From assembly GCA_017893485.1 (NCBI GenBank), contig CM030365.1:44758458-44822457 (forward strand): a stretch of DNA of 64,000 bases. The letters are read 5' to 3'. The stretch is from Hemerocallis citrina (taxonomy: Eukaryota; Streptophyta; Magnoliopsida; Asparagales; Asphodelaceae). Shown here piece by piece: positions 32,803 to 44,718 of the stretch. Within the stretch, counting starts at the first letter, position 1; the number at the start of each line of letters is the position of its first letter. The notes under the pieces were generated by a model, which worked only from the letters and a program-made list of their open reading frames with translations, was not told where the DNA came from and made no database searches. The position numbers and the translations under genes were made by a program.

Positions 32803-33677
32803 GAGAACTTTATTTGAATGAAAAGAAAGTTGTTGTTTTGTTGGATACTGGGTCCTCTCACACATTTGTATCACCTATGTTTGCTAAAGTTTTGGGAGTC
32901 GAACCGAAAGTCTTTCCAGGCAAGGTCTTAGCAGTAGCTACTCCATCAGGGGAGACTTTAACCACTGATCGGTATTATGAAGACTACGAGATCGAGATTG
33001 GAGATAGAATTTTCGGGATTGATCTGATCGAGCTGAATGTCTTGGGAGTCGATGTTATCATTGGCATTGATTGGATGTCAGTGTACAGTGCAAGCATCGA
33101 GTGCAAGACCAAAGAAGTAACAATGAAGGCTCCAGGTGATCCTGAAGTCACTTTCCAGGAGAAGAGGAGATGTTCAGATTTGGTTGCTGCTATCAGCAAG
33201 AGGAAGGGGATTCCTGTAGTGGTGCAGCAAATTCCAGTGGTTCGGGATTACCTGACTGTATTCTTGGAAGATTTGCCTGGGTTATCCCCGCATCGTGATG
33301 TAGAGTTCAGCATCACTATACAGCCAGGGAGTGCGCCCATTTCTAAGACACCGTATAGGATGGCGCCTGTGGAGCAGGATGAGATCAAACGGCAGATTAA
33401 GGAACTGTTGGAGAAAGGCTTTATTCAACCGAGTGCGTCGCCTTGGGGAGCACCGATACTGTTGGTAAAGAAGAAGGATGGTTCGATGAGGATGTGCATC
33501 GATTATCGAGAGCTGAATAAGGTCACTGTTCAGAACAAGTATCCTATTCCACGAATTGATAACCTATTCGATCGTCTACACGGAGCAACTGTTTTCTCCA
33601 AAATAGATCTTCGATCAGGATACCATCAGGTTCGAGTGAAGACTGAAGATGTGCATAAGACTGCATTCAGAACTCAC
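32803..33677 (+). pseudogene. protease and N-terminal reverse transcriptase of G1, truncated
   Basis: Protease [20 protein letters not shown] is intact, with [21 protein letters not shown] blocks APYRM-equivalent ([20 protein letters not shown]), [20 protein letters not shown] and [15 protein letters not shown] are intact with no stop. The gene ends inside KTAFRT, before the FIDD box, where the copia-associated deletion begins. The rest of RT and all of RNase H are missing, and integrase resumes at 40791. Confidence 0.9.
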
Positions 33678-33689
33678 TCTGCATAAGAC

Positions 33690-34240
33690 TGTATCGGGAC
33701 ATGGATTCCTTTTACAATCAACAGCCCATCATACATACAATGCTATTACCCAATTCATAGAGGTTGTTGATCCATAATGAATCTCACTCTTTTATGAGTT
33801 AAAGTAATGCACACTGCATATACATGTCTGTTATTATATCTGGATTAAGAGCATAAGCATCCATAATAATAGAGGTGTTTGTTCTCTTTTGTAGTCAGTA
33901 CAAAGAGAACAACCTCAAGTGGTCCTGTTCAATACACACAAAGTGTACTAGTGTAAACCTATAGTCAAGATAGACTAATACCATATTACACTACAACCTT
34001 TCCAATGGATTATCCAAGTCCGTCTAGGTTGTGAACTATTTATATATTCCATAGGGAACTGATAATATGATCTTCTGTGTGTCACCTCACACCATATTAT
34101 CAACCTTATAGAATATCAGATTCTTGCATTAATATTATAATAAACACAATATGCAAACATATGCCCATATGATTCTCATTCAAAAAAATAAGGAAATAAA
34201 GTTAATACAAAAGTGATGCTTTCAGTATATAACCCTAACA
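33690..34240 (-). repeat. truncated 3' LTR of the copia element
   Basis: It corresponds to 40240-40790 with a handful of differences. It begins (minus) TGTTAGGGTTATATACTG and is broken after CCATGTCCCGATAC. Confidence 0.93.
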
Positions 34241-34308
34241 ATCTCCCACTTATACTCGAAGCATTGCTTTTCAGTATACTGTTACAAATCTCCCACTTAT
34301 ACTTAAAG

Positions 34309-35201
34309 TCATGCTGCTACGCATCTGACTCCCATTCCCTCAACATGACTATCAAAAGCCTTAGCTGGTAAGCTCTTAGTGAAGGGATCAGCTAGATTGT
34401 CTGCTGATGCTATCTTGATCACAGCAACTTTTCCTTTCTTTACGAAATCTCGTATCAGGTGGTACTTACGCTCAATGTGTTTACCTGTCTTATGGGCTCG
34501 TGGTTCCTTCGAATTTGCAACTGCACCACTATTATCACAATAAAGTGTAATAGTCTTAGGCAAATTAGGTACCACATGAAGTTTCTGAGCCAAACCGCTT
34601 CTTTGGCTGCCTCAGAGGCTGCCACATACTCAGCTTCCATGGTAGAATCAGCAATACATTTTTGCTTGATACTCCTCCATATAGTGGCTCCACCTCCCAA
34701 AGTAAATACATAACCTGAGGTTGATTTCCTGGAATCCCTATCTGACTGAAAATCTGAGTCTGTATACCCCAAGGCAACTAAACTATCTGCCTGGTAGACT
34801 AGCATGTAATCTTTAGTCCTTTTCAGGTACTTCAAAATATGCTTTACGGCAGTCCAGTGTTCTTGTCCCGGGTTAAACTGATATCTGCTAACCATGCCAA
34901 CGGCAAAGCAGATATCTGGTCTCGTACATAGCATTGCATACATTAAGCTTCCTACTGCTGAAGCATAAGAAACTGCTTTCATGTTCTCTATCTCTTTAGG
35001 TGTCCTCGGACACTGCTCCTTTGATAGGGCAATTCCATGCCTAAAAGGTAAGAAACCTTTCTTAGAATTTTGCATGCTAAAACGAGTTAGTATAGTATCG
35101 ATATAGGAAGCTTGGGACAAGCCCAACATCCTTTTCTTGCGATCTCGTAGAATTTTGATCCCAAGGATGTGACCTACCTCTCCCAAGTCCTTCATATCAA
35201 A
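34309..35201 (-). pseudogene. copia RT C-terminus and RNase H
   Basis: It continues from the RT after a TAG at 35202 (LSK-stop-FDMKDLGEVGHILGIKIL). It has MYAMLCTRPDICFAVGMVSR and HILKYLKRTKDYM, then RNase H with GYTDSDFQSDRDSRKSTSGY, TMEAEYVAASEAAKEAVWL and YCDNSGAVANSKEPRAHKTG. A one-base frameshift near 34590 separates the two halves of RNase H. The C-terminus ADNLADPFTKSLPAKAF ends at a stop at 34309, 69 bp before the 3' LTR. Confidence 0.93.
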
Positions 35202-36638
35202 CTATTTGGATAACCATACCCTTACGTTAGATAATACCTTCACATTGTTTCCAATGAACAAGATGTCATCCACGTAAAGTACTAGGAATACCACTACGTT
35301 TCCGTCACACTTTTTGTATACACACGATTCATCTTGACATTGATCAAATCCACAGGATTTTATCACCTGATCAAAACATATGTTCCAAGATCTGGAAGCT
35401 TGCTTAAGTCCATAAATGGACTTCTTGAGCTTACAAATAAGATGCTCTTGGCCCTTTTCAATGAACCCGTCTGGTTGCTTCATATAGATGTCTTCCTCAA
35501 GACTTCCATTAAGGAAAGCTGTCTTGACATCCATTTGCCAAATCTCATAATCAAGATGAGCTGCAATAGATAAAAGAATCCGGATAGACTTAAGCATGGC
35601 TACTGGCGAAAAGGTTTCCTCATAATCAATACCCTCTCTTTGAGTAAAACCTTTTGCAACAAGCCGAGCTTTAAAGGTTTCAACCTTACCGTCTGATCCT
35701 CTTTTTCTCTTATAGACCCACTTGCATCCAATGGCTTTTACACCAATAGGTGGTTCTACAAGCTCCCAGACTTGATTAGAATCCATAGATTCTATTTCAG
35801 ATATCATTGCTTTTTGCCAAGACTCTGCATCTTTATCTTGGAGTGCTTCATTGTAGGTACAGGGATCATAATCTTGTTCCTCAGGGACAAGGTCTGACGA
35901 CTTTCCCAAGAACATATATCTATCAGGTTGTATCACAACCCTCCCACTACAACGAGGCACTATCGGTTGTGGTGTAACATTTGTGACACGTTGTGCAGTT
36001 ACTGGTGGTACATCCTGTTGTACTGTTGGTAGTGAAGTATTTGGCGTCTCACCTCTCAGTTCTTCTAGAACAACTCTACTTATGGGATTATGGTTCATGA
36101 CATAGTCTTCCTCTAAGAATCGAGCATTGGTGCTAACAATGACCTTCTGATCCTTAGGACTATAAAATAAACCTCCTTTCGTTCCTCTTGGATAGCCGAC
36201 AAACAAGCGTACTTCTGTACGAGATTCCAGCTTATCGGCTTTACCATTCAGCACGTGTGCTGGACTACCCCAAATCCGAACATGTTTCAGACTAGGCTTA
36301 CGCCCAGTCCACAGTTCTGTGGGAGTAATTGGTACTGACTTAGAAGGAACCAAGTTCAAAATATAAGCTGCATTTTCTAAGGCATATCCCCAAAACGAAT
36401 CTGGTAAATCTGAATAACTCATCATTGATCTAACCATCTCCATAAGAGTCCTATTCCTTCTTTCTGCTACACCATTCTGTTGGGATGTTCCAGGTGCTGA
36501 TAATTGGGATGTAATCCCAGCCTCTGACAAATAGTCCCTAAACTCCCCAAAGAGATACTCACCACCACGATCTGAACGTAATGACTTGATACATTTTCCA
36601 TGACGTTTCTCCGTTTCTGCCTTGTACTCTTTGAATTT
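35202..36638 (-). pseudogene. copia integrase C-terminal half and reverse transcriptase
   Basis: After the TAG at 36639 the frame resumes KFKEYKAETEKRHGKCIKSL with integrase second aspartate in LRSDRGGEYL and catalytic glutamate in QQNGVAERRNRTL. The connection domain follows, then RT: WELVEPPIGVKAIGCKWVYK, ARLVAKGFTQREGIDYEETF, WQMDVKTAFLNGSLEEDIY, KKSIYGLKQASRSWN and the catalytic box VLYVDDILFIGN. All RT motifs look intact. It ends at TAG 35202. The reading is otherwise open for about 475 codons. Confidence 0.94.
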
Positions 36639-38267
36639 CTAAAAGCACTCAGACTTACGGCGTATCAAATAAATATATCCATACCTTGAATAATCGTCAG
36701 TAAATGTGACAAAATATTCAAAGCCACCTCTAGCCTGGACAGTCATGGGCCCACACAAATCAGAATAAACCAATTCCAACACATCTTTGGCCCTATACCC
36801 CTTTGCCTTGAAAGGCCTTTTGGTCATTTTACCTACCAAGCAGGATTCACAGACTGGTAGTGCCTCCACTTCCAATGAACTCAAAGGTCCATCTTTAACC
36901 AGTCTTTGAATCCTTCTTAGGTTAACATGCCCCAATCGCAAGTGCCAAAGATATGTTTGGTTCATACAAGAAGGTTCTTTTCTCTTATTTATGTTAGAAG
37001 ACATATTATTCATTTCCATAAGTTGCATCGTGGGCGAAATAGGATTAATGACATATAGATTATCAACCAATGCACCAGAACAGATAAAATGCTTATTTTT
37101 TCTAATAACAATATTGTCATTAAAATAAACTGAATATCCATCCTTAACTAGCATGGAAACAGAAATTAAATTCCTTCTAAGTGAAGGTGCATAAAGACAA
37201 TCTCTCAATGTCAAAGACTTATTTCTACCAAAAGATAAAATAACATCTCCTATTGCAACGGCCGCTACTCTTGTAGCGTCACCCATAAACAAGCATATCT
37301 CTCCATCACTGAGCCGTCTGGTTTCCTGGAACCCCTGCAATGTATTGCAGACATGATTAGTGGCTCCTGTATCTACACACCAGGTGCCGGTAGATAACAC
37401 CGCTAAACATATTTTAACAACTAGTAAATGAGATATACCTTCTTTGTTCTTTTGTTTGAGAAGTGGACAGTCAGTCTTCCAATGTCCTGACCCTTTGCAC
37501 TTGAAACACTTGCCTTTCGGCTTTTTCACAACGCCTTGAGGTCCCATGCCCTTCTTTGCTGAGTTTACTTGTTTCTGAACTTTCTTCTTCTTACCACCTT
37601 TCGGCTTAGAAGTAGAGTCCTTTTCAGTCACATAAACATGGGCATTCTGCTTGAAGAGAGCTTCAGCATCCTGTAGTTCTTTTGCAAGTTCTGCCAAACT
37701 ATACAACCTTTTGTTCATGTTGTAATTAAGGCAAAACGAGTCAAAACTTTTAGGCAGAGTCCCGAGAATGATATCGACCTGGGTTTCCCCATCGATTTCA
37801 GCACCAAGGATCTCCATCTCATTTAGATGACCCATCATCTTGAGAACATGATCCCTTACTGGTGTCCCCTCAGCCATAGATGCTCTCATCAAACTCTTCA
37901 TAGCCAATTGCCTAGCTGCTCTACTCTGATGTCCGAAGAGTTCCTTAAGGTTGTACATCATATCATAAGCTGTGGGCATGGCCTGATGCTGATGCTGCAG
38001 TACATTTGACATATATGCAAAAATGTAACACCGCGCCATCTCATCTGCCTTATTCCACTTCTTATAAGCCTCTTTGACCTCTTCATCAGAGTTTGCATCA
38101 GGCTTAGGTGGGCATACTTCATTGAGTAGAAAGTTGTACTCTTCAGCAGTTAAGACAATATCCAGGTTACGTTTCCAGTCAATATAATTAGGTCCAGTAA
38201 GTTTGTTTTCTTTAAGAATCACCATAAGTGAACTGAAAGAACCCATTTTTGAAATCCTGAGAATCAC
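36639..38267 (-). pseudogene. copia gag, protease and integrase N-terminal half
   Basis: The frame opens MILRISKMGSFSSL; the second Met is the likelier start by analogy with copia Gags. Gag has LTGPNYIDWKRNLDIVL and a CCHC knuckle CFKCKGSGHWKTDC. Protease follows as CVDTGATNHVCN. The pre-integrase domain has LRRNLISVSMLV and the zinc finger HLRLGHVNLRRI...CESCLVGKMTKRPF. Integrase begins VYSDLCGPMTVQ with its first catalytic aspartate and ends at TAG 36639 after RRKSECF. The stop could be a single-base change from a sense codon. The lineage is TNT1/Tork- or TAR-like by general similarity; I am not certain which. Confidence 0.93.
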
Positions 38268-39506
38268 ATAAAAAAAATTATGTAGGGCAAAACTTTTTGA
38301 ATTAATTAAATATTGATTCCCTCAAAACAATAAAAAAAATTCACCAACACCTTAAACACCATGAATTTAGCATGCCACGATAGTGTGGACGTATACAAAT
38401 TCAATATTTGTTCAAGTAGGTTTTTCCTATTAATTTTGCTATCATGTCAACACAACTTTATGACAAATAAAATTAATCTGTTGGTCTTGCTCTGGTCCTA
38501 CAAATAATAGTAGTGACTCCGATGGGGAGGATACCATTATTTGTATCTAAGTGTATACCATTGCTTAATACTAAATCCATTATCTTGTATTGAGTTCCTT
38601 CAGATGGAGAAGTGAACACATACTAGGTAACTTTCTACAGTTATCCCTAAGGAAGTTTGTACTGGTGATCCATAATTATACTCATCCGATATGGAGGAAA
38701 GCACTAAAGCCAACACGCAAGTATAATTATATCACCTACAAACCAGCAATGGAGACCGTGGGATTCATGTTAAATGAATTCCCTCTCCCACTTAGTTATT
38801 TAACAATGAGGGTTTTTCTACTAGTTAATTTATGTCCATGTTGCCCATTATTAATGTGATCCTAGTTTTTCAAAAAATCACAAAATAATAAACATGCATA
38901 ATCAGAATAAGCAATAATGGCAATAAATTTGAAAATAAATATCCAACTATTATGGCCATCTTTCCTGGTTCTTCCCCGACTGTGCGAATCCCAAATCTGA
39001 CCCTGCGCAGAGTTATACGGGGATCATAATCCTAGTTTTTTTTTTATTTTTTTTAAAGGTTTGGCTGCCCGATTTCTTCATCGAAAACCATTTGTCGATC
39101 TCCGGACTACCTAAAAACAGCATCTCCTCCGGCGTCAGAAACAGCCACCACCGCCATCACGATCGAACGAAAAAAAAAATAAAATTAAAATAAAATTAAA
39201 ATAAAATTAAAATTACATCAATCCTATGCCTCCCGGAGGAGTTCACACATAATCTAGATTGAAAAATTAAAATTATAAGCACGATCAACCCTCGTGATAT
39301 TAATTATATCCACAAAACAACAACAACACAATAATTACATCCACAAAACAACAACAACACAAACAAAACATGCATTGGACCATAATAGTTGGATCTAAGA
39401 TGCCTGCAAAACCGAGTTAGAACAGATCTACATCTACCGACTATCATACAACGCAAATTTTATTGGACAACATGGATGTAACAATCAATACGCAGATCCA
39501 ATACCA
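38268..39506 (-). other. 5' leader of the copia element
   Basis: About 1.2 kb lies between the primer site and gag. It is AT-rich with an AAATTAAAATA-type simple repeat near 39170-39210 and no convincing ORF. A long leader is usual for copia elements. Confidence 0.7.
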
Positions 39507-39518
39507 GCTCTGATACCA
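39507..39518 (-). other. primer binding site of the copia element
   Basis: The minus-strand sequence TGGTATCAGAGC is exact tRNA-iMet type, 2 bases after the 5' LTR end (CCATCA at 39521). It also shows that the LTR extends to 39521 rather than stopping where the similarity with the truncated 3' LTR ends. Confidence 0.9.
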
Positions 39519-39520
39519 AT

Positions 39521-40790
39521 TGATGGAACAACGGTGATTCCCAGGAACACGGATTGGTGTGCGTATCGATCATAAAAGCTTAAACAATTTAATACGTGAT
39601 CTAACCCTTTATAACGGAATCTAGGGTTCATGAATTATATCTGCGATGAGAAGAAGACGATAGTTTCTAGCAACCTCGAGCCGTCTGCGACCCCAAGATC
39701 TTCTGCAAGTATTCCTTCCTCGGGTTGGACGTCGTGTGGGCGACGGTCTACCAACCTTTCTTCTCCTTGGCTGACCTCTCTTTCTCTCCTTACGTGAATC
39801 ACGAATTTAGAGAAAACTTCTTATCTCTGATAATGAATAATGACGGCCAGAGAATAGAGGATATATATAAGGCTACGGCAGGGACCATGAGGAGAAATTA
39901 GGGTTAGGTCTCCTAACGAATCTGGGTATCCCGTGTTCAGCCCGAACACACAACCCAGGCCCATTAACAATAGCTCGGTCCACTAAGGAGCTACTGTTGC
40001 ACTACCTTCCTAATCCCAAATTATATTTATGGGCTCCTTTTATTATATGCTCGTTGAGCTCCCCATGTTAAGATATCGAATGTCCGTCGATCAAATTAAG
40101 TTACTGACAACTATATTGATCAACATCTTTTATCCTTAAGTAGTACCACTCAACTTTATTTGTCATGTCAGATGTAATCCACCTGCAGGGTTTACATGAC
40201 AATCCTTATGAGCTCCTTAAGGGGACATCATCAACCCGACGTATCGGGACATGGATTCCTTTTACAATCAACAGCCCATCATACATACAATGCTATTACC
40301 CAATTCATAGAGATTGTTGATCCATAATGAATCTCACTCTTTTATGAGTCAAAGTAATGCACACTGCATATACATGTCTGTTATTATATCTGGATTAAGA
40401 GCATAAGCATCCATAATAATAGAGGTGTTTGTTCTCTTTTGTAGTCAGTACAAAGAGAACAACCTCAAGTGGTCCTGTTCAATACACACAAAGTGTACTA
40501 GTGTAAACCTATAGTCAAGATAGACTAATACCAGATTACACTACAACCTTTCCAATGGATTATCCAAGTCTGTCTAGGTTGTGAACTATTTATATATTCC
40601 ATTGAAAACTGATAATATGATCTTCTGTGTATCACCTCACACCATATTATCAACCTTATAGAATATCAGATACTTGCATTAATATTATAATAAACACAAT
40701 ATGCAAACATATGCCCATATGATTCTCACTCAAAAAAATAAGGAAATAAAGTTAATACAAAAGTGATGCTTTCAGTATATAACCCTAACA
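39521..40790 (-). repeat. 5' LTR of the copia element (1270 bp)
   Basis: It starts (minus) TGTTAGGGTTATATACTG and ends TTGTTCCATCA next to the primer site. A TATA-like TTATATATAT lies at 39861-39870 (minus), so U3 is about 920 bp and R/U5 about 340 bp. Confidence 0.88.
39861..39870 (-). promoter_or_regulatory. TATA box of the copia LTR
   Basis: TTATATATAT on the minus strand precedes a CT-rich leader. The 3' LTR has lost this region. Confidence 0.6.
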
Positions 40791-41996
40791 GTACCAAGGT
40801 GTATAAGGACATTAAGCAACACTTCCGGTGGTCAGGTTTGAAGTGGGATGTGGCCGAGTTTGTGGCGAAATGTGAGATCTGTCAGCAGGTCAAAGCCGAG
40901 AATCAGAAATCCGGAGGTCTATTGCAATCGTTACCTATTTCGGAATGGAAGTGGGATAACATCTGTATGGATTTCATCACAGGTTTGCCCAAGAGTTCAA
41001 AGGGCAATGATGCAATTTGGGTCATAGTCGATTGACTAACTAAGTCCGCTCACTTCTTGGTGATGAAACTCACTTCGTCTATGGACAAGTTGGCCGAGCT
41101 GTACGTTGGAGAGATCGTCAGGTATCATGGTGTTCTGTTAACATTGTGTTTGATCGAGATGCGCAGTTTACTTCGTATTTCTAGAGGAGTCTTGGTACCA
41201 AGACAGATTTCAATATTGCTTTTCATCCTCAGATCGATGGGCAGACCGAGAGAGTCGACTGTATTCTTGAGGATATGCTTCGGTGTTGTGTTCTAGATTT
41301 CGAAGGCAGTTGGGAAAGGGATCTAGCTCTGGTGGACTTTGCCTACAACAATAGTTTTCAGACTAGTATTGGGATGGCACCGTACGAAGCTCTGTATGGT
41401 AGGAAGTGTAGATTACCTGTTTGTTGGTTTGAAGTTGGGGAGCGGCAGATGTTTGGGCCTGAGATTGTGCAGCAGACCTCTGAAAAGATCGATCTGATCA
41501 GGAAGAGGTTGGTGGATGCTCAGAGTAGGCAGAAGAGCTATGCAGACAACCGGATAAGGGACCTTGAGTTTGAGGTTGGTGACTTTGTGTTTCTGAAGGT
41601 TTCACCTAGTAAGGGTGTGATTCACTTCGGCAGAGGTGGGAAGTTAGCGCCGAAGTTCATAGGCCCGTACAAGATATTGAAGCGAACTGGGAAAACTGCT
41701 TACCGGTTGGAGTTGCCGGAAGAGTTGTCTCAGGTGCACAATGTCTTCTATGTGTCTATGCTGGGAGGGTACATTCCAGATCCAAGTCATCATTTGCCTG
41801 AAGTGCCGGAGGTTTTGCAGTTAGATCTGAGTTACATTGAGCTTCCGGTTGAGATTGTCGATCGTCGGGAGAAAGTCTTGAGGAACAAGACGACACCGAT
41901 GGTCAAAGTAGTCTAGAGAAACTAGTTGGTTGAAGAGGCTACTTGTATATCTGAGGAGAGGATGATGAAAGATCATTCTGAGCTCTTTGTTTGAAT
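40791..41996 (+). pseudogene. G1 integrase and chromodomain, resumes after copia
   Basis: It begins mid zinc domain at STKVYKDIKQHFRWSG with CEICQQVK, then CMDFITGLPKSSKGNDAIW. Stops occur at 41032 (TGA for CGA in VDRLTK) and 41914. Small deletions around 41135-41200 remove parts of the core near the second aspartate (SDRDAQFTS region). The third catalytic residue is kept (GQTERV), unlike in G2. The C-terminus [19 protein letters not shown] and LVEEAT is the chromodomain, with WRNH altered to a stop. Everything upstream to RT (RNase H, start of the zinc domain) is deleted. Confidence 0.9.
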
Positions 41997-42098
41997 TGCA
42001 TCTTCTTTCCTTTTCTTTTCTTATCTTCTTGTTGTATTTTTATTTTCTTACCCTTTAAGTGTAGTTCCGGGGAAGGAACTATTCAAAGGAGGGAGTGT

Positions 42099-44003
42099 TA
42101 TAACATCCTGAAATTTTTATTTATAAGAGTTTGTGATTTTACGTGTTTTGCACGTATAATTTTATATGTATTTTTCTAGAGAAAAATATTTCTTTATAGC
42201 TTGAGCTAGTAATTATTCGCTTTATTTCCTAAAAGATCTATTTTTAAAGCCTAAATAAAATCTTAGGCCTAATTTTCTCTTTCTAGCCCATTATAATTAA
42301 TTTATTAGTTAATTCACTAGAGCCCACGGTCTTTTGGCCCATTAGTGAGCGAATTTAATTTAATTCCTCTTTTAATTAACCTAACTTGTAGTGTAGACCA
42401 GTTTAGTAAACAATTAATTAAAATTGCATGAACAAATTTTGGTAGGGGGTACTAGTTTGCCTGTGCATTGCACTAGCACATGCAATTGCACCATGGGAGT
42501 AGGCCGGGTTGTATCAAAGAGAGAGGGATAGGTGAATAAAGAGGGAGGTGGTTGCTCCATCATGGGTAGTTGTTACAACTCCCTAATTCATCTTGGCCTT
42601 TGATCATTAACAATTTGAAGAAATCCTAGCCCTCCAATTGCACTCCAAATTAGTATAAATACCCCCTCTCATTCACTCACATTTACACTTAAAAAAGAAT
42701 TGAAAAATAAAGAAAGAAAGACAAGATTGTGAGGAAAAGATTATGAGAGTTGTGAGTCAAAAGAATGAGTGCTAGTGTGTGTGTTCTTCATCCTAGAAGT
42801 GGCCGGCATTCTTCAAGAAGCAAGGGTGAAGGCTCGGGTTGCATACAAACTAGGAGGAGAAGTCAATTGGTGGCTCGATCTAGGAGAAGGCTTCACTTGT
42901 TCATTCTAGGAGATCCGTTAGGAGTTCTTGTTGTTTTTCTCTTCATTAAAGGTGGGCAATTTTTCTCCAACTTCTAACCAGTTACCATGCTAGGTTTATG
43001 TGTGTGATCATGTTAGAATAAACAAGAAAAGGAAATATTACTTTATGTTAGTACCATGTTTAAAGAGAAAATGAACCCACGTGAAATTGCATGAAATAAG
43101 TAGTAAAATTGATTGAATGATGTGAATAGAAATATTGTTGTGATAACTTGATAATATACTTGTTTGCTAATTAAGAAAATTTGAATCTTTATGTTGAGAT
43201 ATTCCTGAATGTGGAAAAATGCAATATGAAGGAATGTATGGTTTATATGATGTCAACTATGAGAAAATCTCCATGTTATTAAAGTAGATTGTGTAACAAA
43301 TCATACATGTTTATTCTTAATAATATTGATACAAAAATCCCCAAATTTTACATGTTATTTTGTTGGAAAGAAAGAAGAAATGAACATTTTGTAGTTAGGG
43401 CTAAGTTAAGAGAAAGATTTGATTTTTATTGACAAAAGAAGAAAAAGAGGAAATTATTTGTTTAATAAAGAGTAATCCACTTGAGAATTATCAAATTAGA
43501 ATTTTCTCTTTGAAAAGAGGCAAATTAAGAGGACATAAAGTTTTTTGTGACCAATTTTGTACAAATAAAAGAATAGACTTTTATATGGAAAAAATGAGAG
43601 TTAAATGGTTTTTAAAATCTTAAATTACTGTATAAATATCAAAGAAATTCAGTCAGGAAATTTTTTATATTTCTAAAGGAACAAATCGTATTTAGAAAGA
43701 AATGATCTATTTTATGAACTAGAATTGCTACAGTCGTATACAAAACTATTTGTGATTATTTTTCCCCTACGGTTTAGTCACCCTGTCCATTCTGGTCTGT
43801 GGGTGCAAAATAAAAATGTTATTGTAGCAAGAGGTAATTGAGTTCGAGTCTCTGTATAGACTCTTTATTTTTTCATTTGTGAAATAAGATCAATACCGAG
43901 TCCTAAAGTACAAAGGGTTAATAAGTGCCTCTCTTATTGCTTGGCGATGTTGGTTTTTCTGGTCAGTAGCTGCGGCACAGTAACGTTACTGCACCACAGT
44001 AAC
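42099..44003 (+). repeat. G1 3' LTR, truncated
   Basis: It starts TATAACATCCTG (consensus TGTAACATCC with G to A) after the polypurine tract CAAAGGAGGGAGTGT. The TATA box TATAAATA is at 42654-42661. It follows the 5' LTR to about 18875 and then diverges inside the second tRNA-like module near 44000. The remaining ~1.4 kb of LTR is missing, so the right TSD of G1 and the rest of A1 are lost. Confidence 0.85.
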
Positions 44004-44718
44004 TTACCCATTAACCTAATTTCACAAATCCGAGTATGGCTAACATTTTCATCTGGACTCGAGTCCACATCCTTATTCGAGTTCTGCCTTGTTGCTATTA
44101 TTTCCTCACGAAACAATAAAGTATTGATTATAGTCCATACCTTACGAGAATATTCATACACGATATCAAATATACAGTAGTAGCGGGTCGTCAAGAGTAG
44201 TAGTGTTAATAACGTTCGAAGAAGTTATACATCTTCTTTTTAAGTGCCATATAGGATGAAGTTATTTCCTACAGATATCAAATTCCTATAAAGGCTAGGT
44301 ATATGTCTGACACTGGTAAGAAGTAGATCTTTCTCCACATCATCTCCTCAGATCAAAGCTACGCCAACTCTTGTAACTTTGCAAGAAGTGTATTTTCAAA
44401 AAAGAAAATGTGCACAGTTATTTGGTTGTAGATCGATGAACATATCCTTTTCAAAAAGATATATAGTAGGAGCGACCCTAGTCTGTTAACCACCCATCAC
44501 GAGAAGGTAGAAGTTTATTGATTCGACAATCGAACATAGATCACTATTAATCATATCTCCTACAAAATCAGCTTCATCTTTATATGATGTTTTCTTCCTC
44601 ATCTTACACTGATTAACTCTATGCCATTTTTTTGTTGCATCCATAGCACCGTATGCTCTCGAGAAGCTGTAGACAACCCCAATAAGATTTTTTGAATCTT
44701 CTTACAGCAGGTACATGT
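44004..44718 (-). pseudogene. scrambled degenerate copia fragments
   Basis: On the minus strand I see DEADFVGDM...LLVMGG near 44570-44470 (resembling the copia RNase H DADYAGD...TLMGG block), VRHIPSLYRNLISVG near 44330-44270 (pre-integrase domain) and YSRKVW near 44150 (start of integrase). RNase H ahead of pre-integrase is not the normal order, so several remnants or a rearranged copy are involved. There are many stops. It is not related to the copia element at 33690-40790 by any close match I can see. Confidence 0.45.

Larger units (their letters stand above)
33690..40790 (-). mobile_element. Ty1/copia retrotransposon, nearly intact, 3' LTR truncated
   Basis: On the minus strand: 5' LTR 40790-39521, primer site, leader, gag-pol 38267-34309, polypurine tract AGTGGGAGAT, and 3' LTR from 34240 to 33690. 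The 3' LTR keeps only its first 551 bp; its end and about 1.3 kb of G1 pol are deleted. No matching 5-bp duplication exists (AAGAC against GTACC), consistent with that deletion. The retained 551-bp LTR segments are nearly identical, so the element is young. Gag-pol has only two in-frame stops and one frameshift. Confidence 0.92.
16983..44003 (+). mobile_element. chromovirus G1 (Tekay/Del-like), interrupted by G2 and by a copia element, 3' end lost
   Basis: Pieces: 5' LTR 16983-19983 plus 30624-31009; primer site 31013; ORF0; gag; candidate intron; PR-RT to 33677; copia insertion; integrase and chromodomain 40791-41993; polypurine tract; 3' LTR 42099 to about 44003. The RNase H region is missing. 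The LTR starts TGTAACATCC and ends GGTGTTACA. Insertion into A1's RT is shown by the junction GTGAA|TGTAAC at 16982/16983. The matching GTGAA copy is not found because the 3' LTR is cut short and continues into unrelated sequence. Confidence 0.88.

Noticed and set aside
35334..35573. Plus-strand ORFs within the copia region (also 34459-34713, 37827-38009)
   Set aside because: Shadows of the minus-strand gag-pol.
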